From positions 124,001-188,000 of the forward strand of contig QANY01005078.1 in assembly GCA_003255025.1 (NCBI GenBank): a DNA stretch of 64,000 nucleotides, written 5' to 3'. The translations under genes were made by a program, and so were the position numbers. Of the stretch, positions 21,931 to 33,529 are shown piece after piece (within the stretch, counting starts at the first letter, position 1; each line of letters opens with the position of its first letter). This stretch comes from Datisca glomerata (lineage: Eukaryota; Streptophyta; Magnoliopsida; Cucurbitales; Datiscaceae). The notes beneath the pieces are model-generated. The model was not told the DNA's origin and ran no database searches. It saw nothing but the letters and a program-made list of their open reading frames with translations.

Positions 21931-23442
21931 AACTTTATATAAATTTACTAGGACAAGATTGAAATGCTTCCAAGTTCGTGAACCGACATAGAAAAGTGAC
22001 ATAGACCACGACGTTGCTAGCATCAAATCGGCATATACTAAATCTTTCTTCCCTTTCACTTATAATCACTCTCTTAGCCACATACCAAATTGGCATAAAT
22101 TCATGAAGCCGCCCATATTATGTCCACAAACCTATATGGTTTAAAATCGAGGAGAATTCTGTAAAATCCCATAAATTCAATATTAGCAAATTCAATTTTG
22201 TATGTGTGTGATAGACCTGAAGTACAAAATCCAGAATTAATGAAATGGAATCTAGTTACCTTACTTTTAACCAACTGAGAAACCACAATGGAGAGACAAC
22301 GGCACCACTCCAACAGCACACAAAACTGCACCAATGATTCAAGCCAGGCATCTTACTTCAGCCCAAATTTACCGTAAATAAGACCCAAAAATCAAAAGGG
22401 GGACAAAGAAAACCCAAAGCAAGCTCACTCGTAAAGCCACAAATGCTCAAGAAGAGGTTAATCTGAGCATAATGACGCATCAACAGCAACAACAATCAAT
22501 AAAGAAAAGAAAAATGAGTCATGGTGAGGAAGGAAGAAAGGGGAAAAAAGCAAAGAGAAACCGAGACGACGGGAACAATCGGGAGGGAGGGTAAAATGGA
22601 GCTAGGATTTTCCCTACTCCAATACTACGACCAACTGAACCAATCCACACTCAATAAAACCCTCTATTAATAGCATTGAATTATCACATTTTTAGTGAAA
22701 ACACGATCAAATACAAAAAGTGGTCAAAAGAAACCAAAATTTTCAGAATGCGCTTATTTTTTTCTTGTTTTGTTCGGCGATATACCAATTCACCCCAAAA
22801 TGAAAATTCCCCTAAAAATTTCAAGGTCTCTCTTTGACTCTTGTTCAGCGAGAAGCACTCCCGATTGCCCATGCTTGAGATCCACCCATTTCCTCATTGT
22901 CCTTTCCTCTTCGGCTTCACCGCTCATCACCAAGTTCTTCTTCATTCTCAGTTGCCCCACAGTCGAGCTTCTTCTTCTTTGTTCTCAAGGCGATTGAGGT
23001 AGGGTTTGATTTTCCATGTTCATTTTCTTCTTCATATGAGCGTTGAGTTTCATGGCTTTTATGTCATTCATTTTTCAGCTCCTAGAATAGATAGGTAGGG
23101 CTTCAAAACGTGCGCACATGATAGTGTGACTGGGCATTCATGGCATATCTCTGTCTATACATTTTTGTCTCATAAGAACAAAGAGCTAGGGCTCACAACA
23201 TGAAATCGTGAGCAATCGTGGCCTCTCAATACAAAGAATTAGTGCTCTTTGTTTTGCCACCTAATCGAGAGGCAGAGATCTTCATATTTCTTTATTCTAA
23301 CCACTTAACAAAATTTTTTACTCCTATGCTTAAATTTCTTAAGGAATTTAGCTTGTTTTTCTTTAGAATGATAGTTCCTATATTATTTTGCATTGATTGT
23401 ATATTTACCGCTCAACTTCTTTCCCCAAAAATCAAATGGCGC
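21931..23442. other. Unassigned region, possibly 5' transcript sequences on both strands
   Basis: No family was recognised. The purine-rich tract at 22495-22600 and the pyrimidine-rich region at 22840-22990 look like 5' untranslated leaders of divergent genes. An open frame at 22695-22997 (+) has no start in good context and no known motif. On the - strand a GT donor-like AAGGTAACTAG lies near 22260. I cannot support a gene here. Confidence 0.3.
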
Positions 23443-24310
23443 AGTGGCATGGCTCTTCATTTTTGTCACAGATATAAAGTATTTGTGGCTTCGTTTCATC
23501 TAACAGAGGTAGTGTTTCTTCATTTTAATCTTGATGGCTTACCCACAAACCTATTGGCTCATATATTTGCTTTGATTACTTCATTCACTAGTTTATCCCA
23601 ATAATTTTTTCTTCTTTTCATTTCTTTTTTCAGTATTTATTCATTAATAATTATTTTTAAAAAAATTGAGGACAAATAGATTTTGCATGAAATCGAAGGA
23701 GCAATCTTTGGGTAGAACAGAGTTTGAGCTTTGCTGGTTGTAAAATTGATGATGACTCCAGTACTTGTTTCGTTCGCCATGCCTACGCTCAACATGCATG
23801 CAGTCCCCCTCTCCCTCGGTTTCTATATGAAATGGAAATGGTTGTATTGAATTCTTAGAGGTAAGCCACAGATCAATGACTATTTTAATTTTCCTTTCAA
23901 AAATTAATCAGCATTCCTGGAATTTTAGTATAATCTTGGTAAATTCACGTCTCTCTAGCACTATTTTGGCATCAAATTTTTGGATCAGATAAAAATCAAT
24001 TGTAAATCTTCATTGTTTCATGTTCTGATTTTATTTCTGGCATCAAATTGTTTTGTGTTCTGATATCATACCTTTAATTAATGCTTGTCATTCTTCTAGT
24101 TTTTTGTTTGTTTCGAACTCAAGAAGCCGACGGGGTTGTTTACTCCATACTTTTCAAAGCTACAATTACAAATTCAGCTTTAACCTCAAGAATTTTTAAC
24201 AGGTTTGTACTTGAAAGTTGATTTAATTGAGTTTTTTCCATTGTATTGTACAATGTAATTATAAATTATAAGTTATTGGTTAAGCATTTTCTTGATCTGA
24301 TGTTAAACTA
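23443..24310 (+). repeat. Direct duplication, copy A (split)
   Basis: 23443-23586 and 24068-24310 together match copy B (25391-25785) in the same orientation. Shared blocks include GGCTCTTCATTTTTGTCACA, TTTAATTAATGCTTGTCA and GTTGTTTACTCCAT. About 480 bp (23587-24067) separates the two halves here and has no counterpart in copy B, so it is either an insertion in A or a deletion in B. The origin of the unit is unknown. Confidence 0.85.
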
Positions 24311-25390
24311 TCTTCCCAATACTTCCACTAACATTTTAGTTTTATCTTTTGCTGGAATAATTAGTTAAACATAGTTTGCAATAGTTTATGTTTCTACCCT
24401 AGTTTAAAGAGCTTAATGGGATGCCAATCTTACTTTAGATAACTTACAGAAGGGGGGTTTTCTTTTGCTAACCTCTCTCTCTCAGCTTCGACAGTTCTCT
24501 TTCTCTCAGCACTTTAACCTTCTATATCATAGCCATATGGTTATACCTGTCTAACTATTGCAGTAACTATTACCTTATTGTTATATATAAGAGTAGTAGA
24601 GATCAGTTTGACCAGAACATCATTGTTAATAAAAAACACTTAGCAGTTGCTATTTCCTTTTCTTCAAAATGACCCGATGGTAGTAAGATAAATCGCTGAA
24701 CTAGTTAAACTATAGATTCTCTTAAATTAATGTACTCATACAAGCACCACGAACTCATTTTTCATGAATCCAGTTGAGCTGTCTAGCAAGGGAAGGCCAC
24801 AAGTTTTTTATGATGTTACTCTCGCTCTAAACACGCTTGGTATCTGCATTTTCTCATTAAGTGAAGAACCTAGTTATTCAATCCCTTCATTGTCATTCTT
24901 CCTAAGAAGAAGTAAGGGTATTAATGCTCTCTATTTACATGTTCTTAGGTTGAGATGAAAATCATCTGAAATACATTATTAGTAAGCTGAGTATCCATGA
25001 TTGTTGATGCCAATTCCTTATGCATGATAATGTTAAGTGTCAACAAGTCACATATAATTGATGCGGTTATTGAAGCAAAGTGTTTGTTGCTAAAACAGGA
25101 AGGAATACAGCCTCAGACTGTGAGTGGACAGTTTATAGTTATGTAGTTAAGGTTTTTATCTATTTCAACTAGGTCCTAATCGCTAAAAGATTACATCTTG
25201 CATCATCAGATTCCTATGGTGGTTTTTTTCCTTTGTTGTTTCACTGTCTTTTTGGCCTTGAGCCTGTCCTTAGATTTTATTCTTTTGATCTTGACTCGAA
25301 ACCTAGAATCTGAAGCCTTGTTCTATCTTTAAGGTATATCAACATCTACTTATGCATCTTCTATGGTATTATTCTTATTTTCTCTTTACT
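24311..25390. other. Unassigned spacer between duplicated blocks
   Basis: AT-rich, with intron-like pyrimidine runs and no recognisable coding. A short frame at 24764-24958 has no similarity that I know. Confidence 0.3.
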
Positions 25391-25785
25391 AGTGACGTGG
25401 CTCTTCATTTTTGTCACATATATAAAGCATTTGTGGCTTCATTTTCGTCTAATAAAGGTAGGGTTTCTTCATTTTAAGCTTGATCACTTACCTGCAGGCC
25501 TATTGGCTCGCATATTTTCTCTGATTACTTCATTCATATCTTTAATTAATGCTTGTCACTTTTTATGGATTTTTTTGGTTTGTTTCCAGCTCAAGAAGCC
25601 GATGGGGTTGTTTACTCCATCCTTTTCAAAGCTACAATTGTAAATTCTGCTTTAACCATAAGAATTTAAAATAGGTTTGGACTTGAAAGTTGATTTAATT
25701 GACTTTTTCATTGCATTGTACAATGTAATTATAAATTAGGAGTTATTAGTTAAGCATTTTCTTGATCTGCTATTAAAATATCTTT
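25391..25785 (+). repeat. Direct duplication, copy B
   Basis: Contiguous version of copy A. It includes a stretch at about 25588-25655 with an acceptor-like TTTCCAG before CTCAAGAAGCC and an open frame QEADGVVYSILFKATI. Copy A keeps the same frame with mainly synonymous changes. It ends exactly where the long hairpin starts. Confidence 0.85.
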
Positions 25786-26194
25786 CATTATAATTTATTG
25801 ACAGTATGGAGCACTTGAACATACAACCAAGGAAATGACACTTCTTTCTATTTATTCTCAAGCTTGAGGTGACCTCACTGGAATTTCATTTGCAAACAAG
25901 TGCCATCAAAGTAGTTGATACACATGGTTGAACAAGTACGTATTTTGTTTTTCTCTATTCTTCTTTTGGATTTTCCAAATAGGGTTTTACTTTACTATCC
26001 TAAAAACATCATCATTAATTAAAGATAGTAAAGTAAAACCATATTTGGAAAATCCAAAAGAAGAATAGAGAAAGACAAAATACGTACTTGTTCAACCATG
26101 TGTATCAACTACTTTGGTGGCACTTGTTTGCAAATGAAATTATAGGAGGAAAGAGTACTATTCAAGTGCTTCATACTGTCAATAAATTATAATG
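25786..26194. repeat. Long near-perfect hairpin (inverted repeat, arms of about 160-215 bp)
   Basis: CATTATAATTTATTGACAGT at 25786 is repeated as its reverse complement ending at 26194. The arms pair from the outside to GGTTTTACTTTACTATC (25983-25999) and its complement at 26024, leaving a 24-nt loop (26000-26023). Over the inner 120 bp only a handful of mismatches are visible. The left arm carries about 55 extra bases (25822-25877). Transcripts from either strand would fold into a long double-stranded stem. It may be a foldback/MITE or a young hairpin locus. Confidence 0.93.
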
Positions 26195-27249
26195 GCAGTA
26201 GAATTTGTAACAGGTTTGTGTGTGTCCTATGTATGTTTGTACTTGTTTTCTTGAATTGGTAAAATACTGCCTATTAGCTGGGTTAAATGCTACTTGGAAG
26301 ATTGTGATGTTCTTTTATGTTATGAGCGAAGTGGCACTTGATACTTTAGTAGTCGCAACATTCATGTTAGAGAATCACATGTTTATTGGATAATATAAAG
26401 TTTGTAGCTTCTAGGTGCGTATATAACTCTAATATTTTTAAAGATTTCTCGTTCTTTTTTGTCTCTCTAACTGGATAGAAGTTGTAAATCGATACACATT
26501 GAGGATAGCTTATCCTCTTTTGTACATCTCCATATTAGTAATGAAATATTATCGTTACAAGGGATTTCCCTTTTTATATTTTGCATGGGGTTAAGTCTTT
26601 TAGCTGTCATAGTCGGCTAGCCATTTTTGGTTAAGCTGGCCTTTTCTTTGACTTTTCTTTTGGGTTTATCAACTATATGTCTCACATTTACACCTAAACA
26701 AGTTGGCTAGCTTGTTATTAGCTCTTTAATAGTCTCTAAATGTTGAGTGATGTCGTTGTGAGTGCTTATTTGTAATTAAAGTTCTTATTTCCACTACAAC
26801 AATCGTCCACTGAAATCATCCCTTTTCATTCAATCAGTATTTGAAGCAAGTATGGTATCAATCTATTGAACAGAGTTATTTTAAAACTTTTTCTTTTTTG
26901 CAAATTTTGATCTAAATAATGGCTCACTTATCTAGTGTTTTGAAACACGTTTGAAGATATCCTAGTTTAGAACATGAAATGGATATTCCTTTGGTTGTTA
27001 TGATTAAGATAAATCTTTCTCTACTGATTTTTTGTAACATTGATTTAAGGTGCTTTACTGCTTTTGATCTTTGATGTATCGTTTTATCCACATTTCTCTC
27101 TCCCTCTCTCTACCCTCTCTCTCTCTCTCACACACACATCTAATAAGTCATTTCTTAGTTGTTGATCATTTAGATTATACTATTTGGAATATGAGGCTTG
27201 CTTCTTCATCTGAATGGATCATCCATATTTTGGTACAATACTTTAATCG
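26195..27249. other. Unassigned AT-rich stretch with microsatellite
   Basis: No recognisable gene. A (CT)n run followed by (CA)n occurs at about 27097-27137. CACTACAACAATCG at 26792 resembles a CACTA start, but its flank does not match the 3' end at 28007. Confidence 0.35.
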
Positions 27250-28007
27250 TGTCCTGAAGTATCACCAAGGCAGTTACCTGCGCCACCACCTCATCACCAA
27301 GAAAAACCACCAAGTGGACCTCCTAGAGTACCTCCACATTCAGTACCTAGATTTTAGTTTTTTTAGATAAATTACTTTTGCTTGCTTTACGTAAAAATCA
27401 ATATGTAATTATTATTTTGAGATGTGACTTCTAGTAGACAATTAGTATGTAGTAGTTTTGACTAATTAAATAAAATGATATGTGATTTTATTTTTTTGTG
27501 ATAGTTTTTGAAAAGTTATTTATTTTTATATTTGTACAATTGTAAATTGTAAGTGTAAGTAATAAAAAAAGTTATGAAAAATATTTAATAACATTAAGAA
27601 AACAATAAGTAATGAAAAATGTTATGAAAGACTTACGATAATATTTATAAAACACTATGAAATACCTATGATAGCATTTATTAAATGGTGTTAAAGACCT
27701 ACTATAGCATTTATAAAATGCTAGGAATAGCTTTTTAAAGCATTTTTAAAATACTATGAAAAGCTATCAGGGTTTTTAAAATGCTATGAAAAGCCTATGA
27801 AAAATATTTGATAGCGTTTAACAAACGCTATAAAAAGCTTTTGATAGCGTTTTAAAAATGCTATCATGGGCTTTGTATAGCGTTTAAAAAATGCTACTAT
27901 AGGTAGCGGACTTTTAATTACGTCGGTATACACAACGTTTTTGAAAAGACTATCGAAATCCTATGATAGCATTTTTGGCTGCTATTGTAGCCTTTTTTAT
28001 CGTAGTG
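27250..28007 (+). mobile_element. 3' end of a second CACTA element related to the one at 2565-3153
   Basis: A proline-rich C-terminus in one frame (RQLPAPPPHHQEKPPSGPPR) ends at a TAG near 27345. It is followed by TTACTTTTGCTTG and an AT-rich tract shared with 2605-2760. Subterminal repeats AAAATGCTATGA and TATAGCATTTATAAAAT recur from about 27590 to 27990 in both orientations. The end read on the - strand from 28007 is CACTACGATAAAAAAGGC. No matching 5' end was found, so the element limits are uncertain. Confidence 0.65.
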
Positions 28008-29939
28008 CCAGTAGTCCACAATGAAAGTCAACATGAAAAGCATCAAAATACCCAAAACAGCCTTAAAATCTCAACACAAATACGTAAACGTCCAGTAATA
28101 CCTTTATGTAATAACCCAATTAAAGAGGAATTATAGTAAATGGATGGCTGTTAGGAAGTTAAAACTTTTAGTATAACTAAGAACAAAGAAACTACTAAAT
28201 TTGAGAATCGTCTAAATAAAGGCGATATATTGAGCAAAGCAATAGGGCCCAAACGTTACTTTCTCTGAAGCTATTAATGCAAATGCAATTTACACTCGGA
28301 TGAAAAAGAAGTAAAAGCATAATTCCTCTACAAGGAATTTGTATTCATTGTAGTTAAAAATCTAATGATAGAGAGACAATTTGATGATTATGAGTAGTCT
28401 AGTTTGATCTAAATAACAGATATCACTCACCGATACCTTAGGAGGCCTCCGAGATCGTTACGTCGTGACCGTTACACGACGTAATGGCCGCAATTTGATA
28501 CCATGATCATGACCATTGGAATCGAAACCAATAACATAGATACGTTATTCATAAAGATTACAAAAGTATTTTTGACTTCTTTCTTTTCTGAAGCCGATAT
28601 GAGCCATTGAGATTTGAGCCAACGATTCATATTGAAAAGGTCAGCCTCTTGTTCGTTAGATCAGGAAGTAAACTCTACCCCTAATTTCTAACTTTCGTGA
28701 TTTTAATTTGGATAAAGAAGTTTTGGATAAGGTGTCGTGCCCAAAAGATGTCAATCGAGCTCACAATGTCTGTTATCCTCAAGGGGCCCTAAATCTAATT
28801 GCATTGTCTGACATTTTAATAAAAAGTACTCCGTATGTCATCAATGTACGTAAGTTATTACTACTTTTGGATGATTGATTACTCGTTTTGCTGCATTGTT
28901 AACTTTTTATTATTATTATTAGTAATTCATGAACCACCACTCGTGCAAACAACTTGTTGATTAAGTTTCAAACGTCACTTGTAGAATGTAGAACATGGGT
29001 TTGACAAGAATGATCATATAATATAACTAATTAGAAAAAATAACCCCTAAAAATAGTTGCTGTAAGTACAGCTTAATAAGTAATACTATATACTATGGGT
29101 GTAAGAAAAACCAACAAAATCAATTGAACCAGACCGAACAACATCTGTTTGGTCGTCTTGAAGATTTGAGGTGGTTCGATTCGGTCTTAGTTATATGCAA
29201 TTAACATACAGTTCGGTTCAATCTACGATTTCTATGTAAAAATCATATCGGTTCACTTCAGACCGCATAAAATCCCCAAAAATCGATTATTTTAATTTTT
29301 CGAGACATGAAATCTATCATTTTATAAATAGTAACATGTTAAGAGTATTTAAGTAGCAAACACTTTAAACACGTTTTATCTATAATTTATAATATATTAA
29401 AAGTGTGAAGGATATGAGAATCATAGATAATTCTGTCCACTTATTTTCTTACATTACCCAAAATAACCTTATGATTTACTTGTGACATTAAATAATTGCC
29501 TACTTTTAAAACTACTAGTCAATTGTATGTGCGTTGCACGTGTTGGAGAAACCAACAATAAATAATATGTTACAGATAAAAGTGTTTGATCATTTTCTGA
29601 CTTGTTAGGTCAAATACTAAGAATTTCAATCTATTAAAGGTGGTTGATATTTTTTGTTAAAGGTTTTGTGTTACTATCGAGAGATAATAACTTTTTTAAT
29701 TAATATCTATATTTGACATGTTCCTAGATATTATAATTTGATTGTTGATCGTATTGTGAAATTGACCTCTACTTCGGTTCCTTGCCATATTTGGTTTGAT
29801 GTGATTTTTCCTGGTGTTTTGATTTGATGTTTATATTGACTCTCATTAATTAGTTTTCTTGTTGCGATTTTGTTGATGAATTTTATTTCCTCAAAAAGGT
29901 AAAAAATATTTGAACTATTAGTTTCAATATTAAATTATT
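28008..29939. other. Intergenic; possible Helitron-like and hAT-like scraps
   Basis: No gene. 29378-29555 has the feel of a Helitron end: TATATTAAAAGTGTGAAGG near the start, then ACTAGTCAATTG and GTGCGTTGCAC, a short hairpin. At 29105-29270, repeated GGTTCGATTCGG and ACCGAAC motifs resemble hAT termini such as the one near 61750. Both are suggestive only. Confidence 0.35.
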
Positions 29940-30474
29940 TGTTATAAAAGATAAGATGAATCAAGAATGCAAGAAATAAAATAACATAAAATAAAGAAGA
30001 AGGAGAAGGAGAAGGAGAAGGAGAAGAAGAAGGAGAAGAAGAAGAAGGATGAGAAGAAGAAGGAGAAGAAGGAGAAGAAGGAGAAGAAGAAGATGAAAGA
30101 GAAGAAGATGAAAGAGAAGAAGATGAAAGAGAAGAAGAAGATGAAAGAGAAGAAGAAGATGAAAGAGAAGAAGAAGATGAATAAGATGAAAGAGAAGAAG
30201 AAGATGAAGAGAAGAAGATGAAAGAGAAGAAGAAGATGAAGAGAAGAAGAGGATGAAGAGAGAACCAACTGTTTCTCTTGATTTTAGTCATGTGCAATCT
30301 CTTCCTTTTATAGGCAACATCAGAAAAACATATAAGAATGGAACTTACAATATTTATTTAGGAGTTTTACTTCTAATGTAAATGAGAGAGTTAAGAATCA
30401 AAGAGTTAGGAGTGGGGAGAGTTAGAGAAGTTAAGAGTAAAGAATGGTGACATCTAACTTATGTATTTACAACA
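29940..30474 (-). repeat. 3' LTR of the - strand copia element, with embedded GAA-rich array
   Basis: On the - strand it starts TGTTGTAAATACATAAG after the purine tract and ends TTTTATAACA at 29940, about 535 bp. A TATA box (CCTATAAAAGG) lies near 30304-30316. Downstream of it, the leader is occupied by the simple repeat at 29995-30258. The 5-bp flank on the left is TTATT, but no partner copy exists because the other end is lost. Confidence 0.8.
29995..30258 (+). repeat. GAAGAA/GATGAAAGA simple-sequence array
   Basis: About 260 bp of imperfect purine repeats (AGAAGGAGAAGGAGAAG, then units of GATGAAAGAGAAGAAGAA). In translation it gives a Ser-rich frame on the - strand, which is an artefact and not a protein. 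It lies inside the LTR after the TATA box and probably expanded from a CT-rich leader. Confidence 0.95.
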
Positions 30475-30689
30475 CTCCCCCTTAGATGTCCATTATACAA
30501 AAAATATGCCTCATTAAAACCTTACTAGGAAAAGACCCTTTGGGAAAAAATCCTAGTGAAGGAAAAAGAGTACAAAATTCTTATACTTGTAAAATTTTAT
30601 CTGCCTCATCAAAACCTTACCAGGAAAACCCAATGAGAAAAACCTTGGCGAAGGAAAAATAGTACAGTATATCCATAGCGGACTCTTCT

Positions 30690-31607
30690 TTTATACTCCA
30701 CTTGATGTTAATATGCCCATGAACATCACATGTCTCGAAGATGATGCATTCCAATCTTGTAAACAAGCTTCTTGAATGTTGTAGTAGGAAATGATTTAGT
30801 GAATAAGTCAGCTAGATTATGACTTGATTGAATTTGCTTCACATATATATCTCCATTCTTCTAGAAGTCATGCGTAGAAAATAATTTTGGTGAGATGTAT
30901 TTTGTTTGATCTTCTTTTATATACCCTACTTTAAGTTGGACGATACATGCCGCATTATCTTTATATAAAGGTGTAGGGTTATCTTTGAATGAGGATAATC
31001 CATATGTTTCTATGATATGTTGGATAATTGACCTTAACCATATGTATTCTCTACTCGCCTCATAGATTGCAAGTATTTTGGAATGATTCGAAGAAGTAGC
31101 CACTATCGTTTGCCAAGATATAGTTGTATCACTGTAAGTAAACACATAACCAGCTTATGATTGACCCTTATGAGAGTTAGAAAGGTAACCAACATTTGCA
31201 TATCCAATTAGTTGTGAGTTTGACGTCTTCGAATAATATAGACCCATGTTTATTGTTCCATGAAAATAACGAAATATATGTTTAACTCTCATCCAATGCA
31301 TTCGAGTTGGTGAAGAACTATATCTTGCAAGTAGATTAATAGCAAATGCTATATCAGGACGGGTACAATTTGCAAGATACATGAGAGCACCAATTGCACT
31401 GAGATAAGGTACTTCAAGACCAAAGACTTCTTCATTATCTTCTCGAGGATGAAAATGGTCCTTTTTAATATAATGTGATCTCACAACCATTGGAGAACTC
31501 AATGGATGAGCTTTATCCATATAAGAGCGCTTCAGGACTTTCTTATGTAAGATGATCGATGGATTAATATTACTTCTGATAAATGTTATACTTGTAGACC
31601 CAGACAA
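30690..31607 (-). pseudogene. Copia RT-RNase H connection and RNase H
   Basis: 31607-31155 encodes VPYLSAIGALMYLANCTRPD and YYSKTSNSQLIGYANVGY, where the usual DADW-like RNase H Asp is replaced. 31145-30861 continues with ILAIYEASREYIWLRSIIQH and PTPLYKDNAACIVQLKVGYI, ending in the IHVQQIRSSDNLADLFTKSL-like tail near 30850-30760. A stop separates the two frames near 31150. Confidence 0.85.
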
Positions 31608-32000
31608 AATTTTGTGTTTCTAAGATCTTTCATTTCGAACTCTCTTTTTAGATAAGTTATGGCCTTATCCAGATCTGTAGAGGCGCCAATGAGATTTAAA
31701 TAATCTACATACACAACAAAAATGGCGAACCCTGATTCTAGTCTCTTAACGAAAACACATGGATAAATTATATTGTTTACATAACCTTCTTTCAAAAGGT
31801 ATTCACTAAGGTGATTATACCACATATGCCTAGACTGTTTCAAACCATATAAAGATCGTTGTAATTTAATTGAACATATGTTATGGGATTTTGAATGACA
31901 TGCTTCAGGCATTTTATATCCTTCTGGGATTTTCATATATATTTCACTGTGAAGCGAGCCATATAAGTATGTTGTTACCACATCCATAAGATGCATACTA
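31586..32000 (-). pseudogene. Copia reverse transcriptase, C-terminal half
   Basis: The frame reads MHLMDVVTTYLYGSLHSEIY, MKIPEGYKMPEA, LQRSLYGLKQSRHMWYNHLS and FAIFVVYVDYLNLIGAS. The YVDD box reads YVDY, so the second catalytic Asp is lost. Upstream the sequence joins directly to protease sequence. Confidence 0.88.
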
Positions 32001-32002
32001 AG

Positions 32003-32400
32003 TCATTCTGTAATAGCCAAGCTAATTAAAAATCGGAAGGTAATGCATAAACGCCATATTATTTTCATCAATTGTCTCAATATGACAACCACAAAGATGA
32101 ATATCTCTAAATCTAAAGAGATTTCTTCTGGATCTTGTAGAGAATAATGCATCATTAATAATAAATTATATTCCATCAGGTAGTATAATGTTGGCTCTTC
32201 CGGAGCCCTCAATCAATTTCGCAGTGCCAGATATTGTATTTTCAATTGTTTCTTTTAATGTCAAATGAGAGAAATATCTTTTCTCCTTAAGAATCGTATG
32301 TGTTGATGCATTATCTACCAGACATACATCTTGAACATTAATTTTTGGCTCCTTCTAGTAATCTGTAAAAGTTATATTTATTCATTAACAAAGGAAATAA
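32003..32400 (-). pseudogene. Copia protease and following segment, joined to RT by deletion
   Basis: Near 32335-32250 the - strand reads VQDVCLVDNASTHTILKEKR then YFSHL. This is the copia protease block; the active-site D-[ST]-G/A reads DNAS. INTISGTAKLIEGSGRA and LFSTRSRRNLF follow, and the sequence meets the RT frame at about 32010. Integrase (about 1.3 kb in relatives) is missing. Confidence 0.75.
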
Positions 32401-32497
32401 TAAACTTTTACTTATGAAGAAACTACAAAATAATTTTTATAGTCTTGTTATTGAAAGCAATTAAAGAGACAAACAAAATAAAATAAGAAATGTAAAC

Positions 32498-33150
32498 TTA
32501 AACAATGTGTGTATGATTCATGACATTATCTACGTTCTCAGCAGATTGCTCGAGAAAGTCAGAAATGTCTAAGTGGGTCATGGTCATGCCAACTGAATTA
32601 TTATGATAATCAAAATTCATTTCAATCACTTTCCCTTTTTCTTTCATAGAAGCTTGATATAGATCAGCCAAATGCTTAGGCATGCGGCAGGCATGCGACC
32701 AATGACCTTTCATGCCACACCTATAACCGACTTCTTTATAATTCTTGGAAGGCTTATTATGTGAGCCCTTTCCTTTTCCATGATTTTCATCCATATGGTG
32801 GTATGGTGTGGTTTTCTTATTCTGATAACTATATGATTTACTATTATGATTATGACCACTATGGTGTCGACTACTTCGACCGTGAGGACGTCGCCCGCGT
32901 CCACGATTACTAAATGATGTAACATTCACTTTTGGGAATGGTGTTGAGCTAGTTGGGCGAGATTGATGGTTTTCCATTAAAAGCTCATTATTTTGTTTAG
33001 AAACAAGTAAGCAAGAGATTAATTCAGAGTATTTCTTAAATCCACACTCTCGATATAGCTGCTGCAGGAGCACATTCGAGACATGAAAAGTATAATATAT
33101 TTTCTCTAACATATCTTCTTCAGTGACAATAACTTGTACCACTACCATAA
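32498..33150 (-). pseudogene. Copia gag, C-terminal part with degenerate zinc knuckle
   Basis: The 216-residue frame reads TEEDMLEKIYYTFHVSNVLL, QQLYRECGFKKYSELISCLL, a basic His/Asn/Ser-rich linker, and GYRCGMKGHWSHACRMPKHL. The knuckle should be CX2CX4HX4C; the first Cys is Gly here (GYRC). The N-terminal half of gag is absent and nothing upstream of 33150 looks related. Confidence 0.88.
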
Positions 33151-33529
33151 AAAATATTTTAAGATATTATCTTATGTGTCATTGATAGGTTAAGAAAAAC
33201 TTATATTATTTTAAATCTTGAACATGAAAATTATCTATCAATTAGTAAAAGAACATGTTAAACAATCTAATTGGAAATGAAATTAAAAAACTATATTTTC
33301 TCAGAAAAAATTATATTAAAAATCTATTTTATATTAATTTCTAAATTGTCATTTTAAACATAAATTAGAATATGTTATGTAAAAACACAAAGAAGTAATA
33401 ATATATCATCAATAACTAATTCTAGATAAATACTACTTATAACTACCTGTTATAATTTATATCCAATTACCAAGCATAAAATAAAATAAGATTATTATCT
33501 TAGATTGGAATCAATTAGCAAACATAAAA
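33151..33529. other. AT-rich spacer, nothing recognised
   Basis: No coding sequence or repeat family seen. It separates the truncated copia from a CACTA-like terminus. Confidence 0.4.

Larger units (their letters stand above)
29940..33150 (-). mobile_element. Truncated Ty1/copia element on - strand with 3' LTR
   Basis: In - strand order: gag part with zinc knuckle (33148-32498), protease (about 32340-32215), then directly the RT C-terminal half (31996-31586), connection and RNase H (31607-30861), a purine-rich tract (complement of CTCCCCCTTA, 30475-30484), and a 3' LTR (30474-29940). Integrase and the first half of RT are deleted. The gag N-terminus, PBS and 5' LTR are absent, with no similarity beyond about 33150. 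Confidence 0.88.

Noticed and set aside
22101..22997. A divergent host gene pair with starts near 22640 (-) and 22695 (+)
   Set aside because: Leader-like composition only; neither direction gives a recognisable protein or a clear exon series.
26792..26805. CACTACAACAATCG as the 5' end of the CACTA element finishing at 28007
   Set aside because: Bases after CACTAC do not match the 3' terminus, and the flanks (TTC and CCA) give no 3-bp duplication.
29521..29560. CRISPR-like or tRNA-like hairpin
   Set aside because: A single hairpin without repeat-spacer structure or cloverleaf; a transposon end is more likely.
29935..30297. Ser-rich open frames on the - strand
   Set aside because: They translate a purine simple-sequence array in an LTR; no real protein features.
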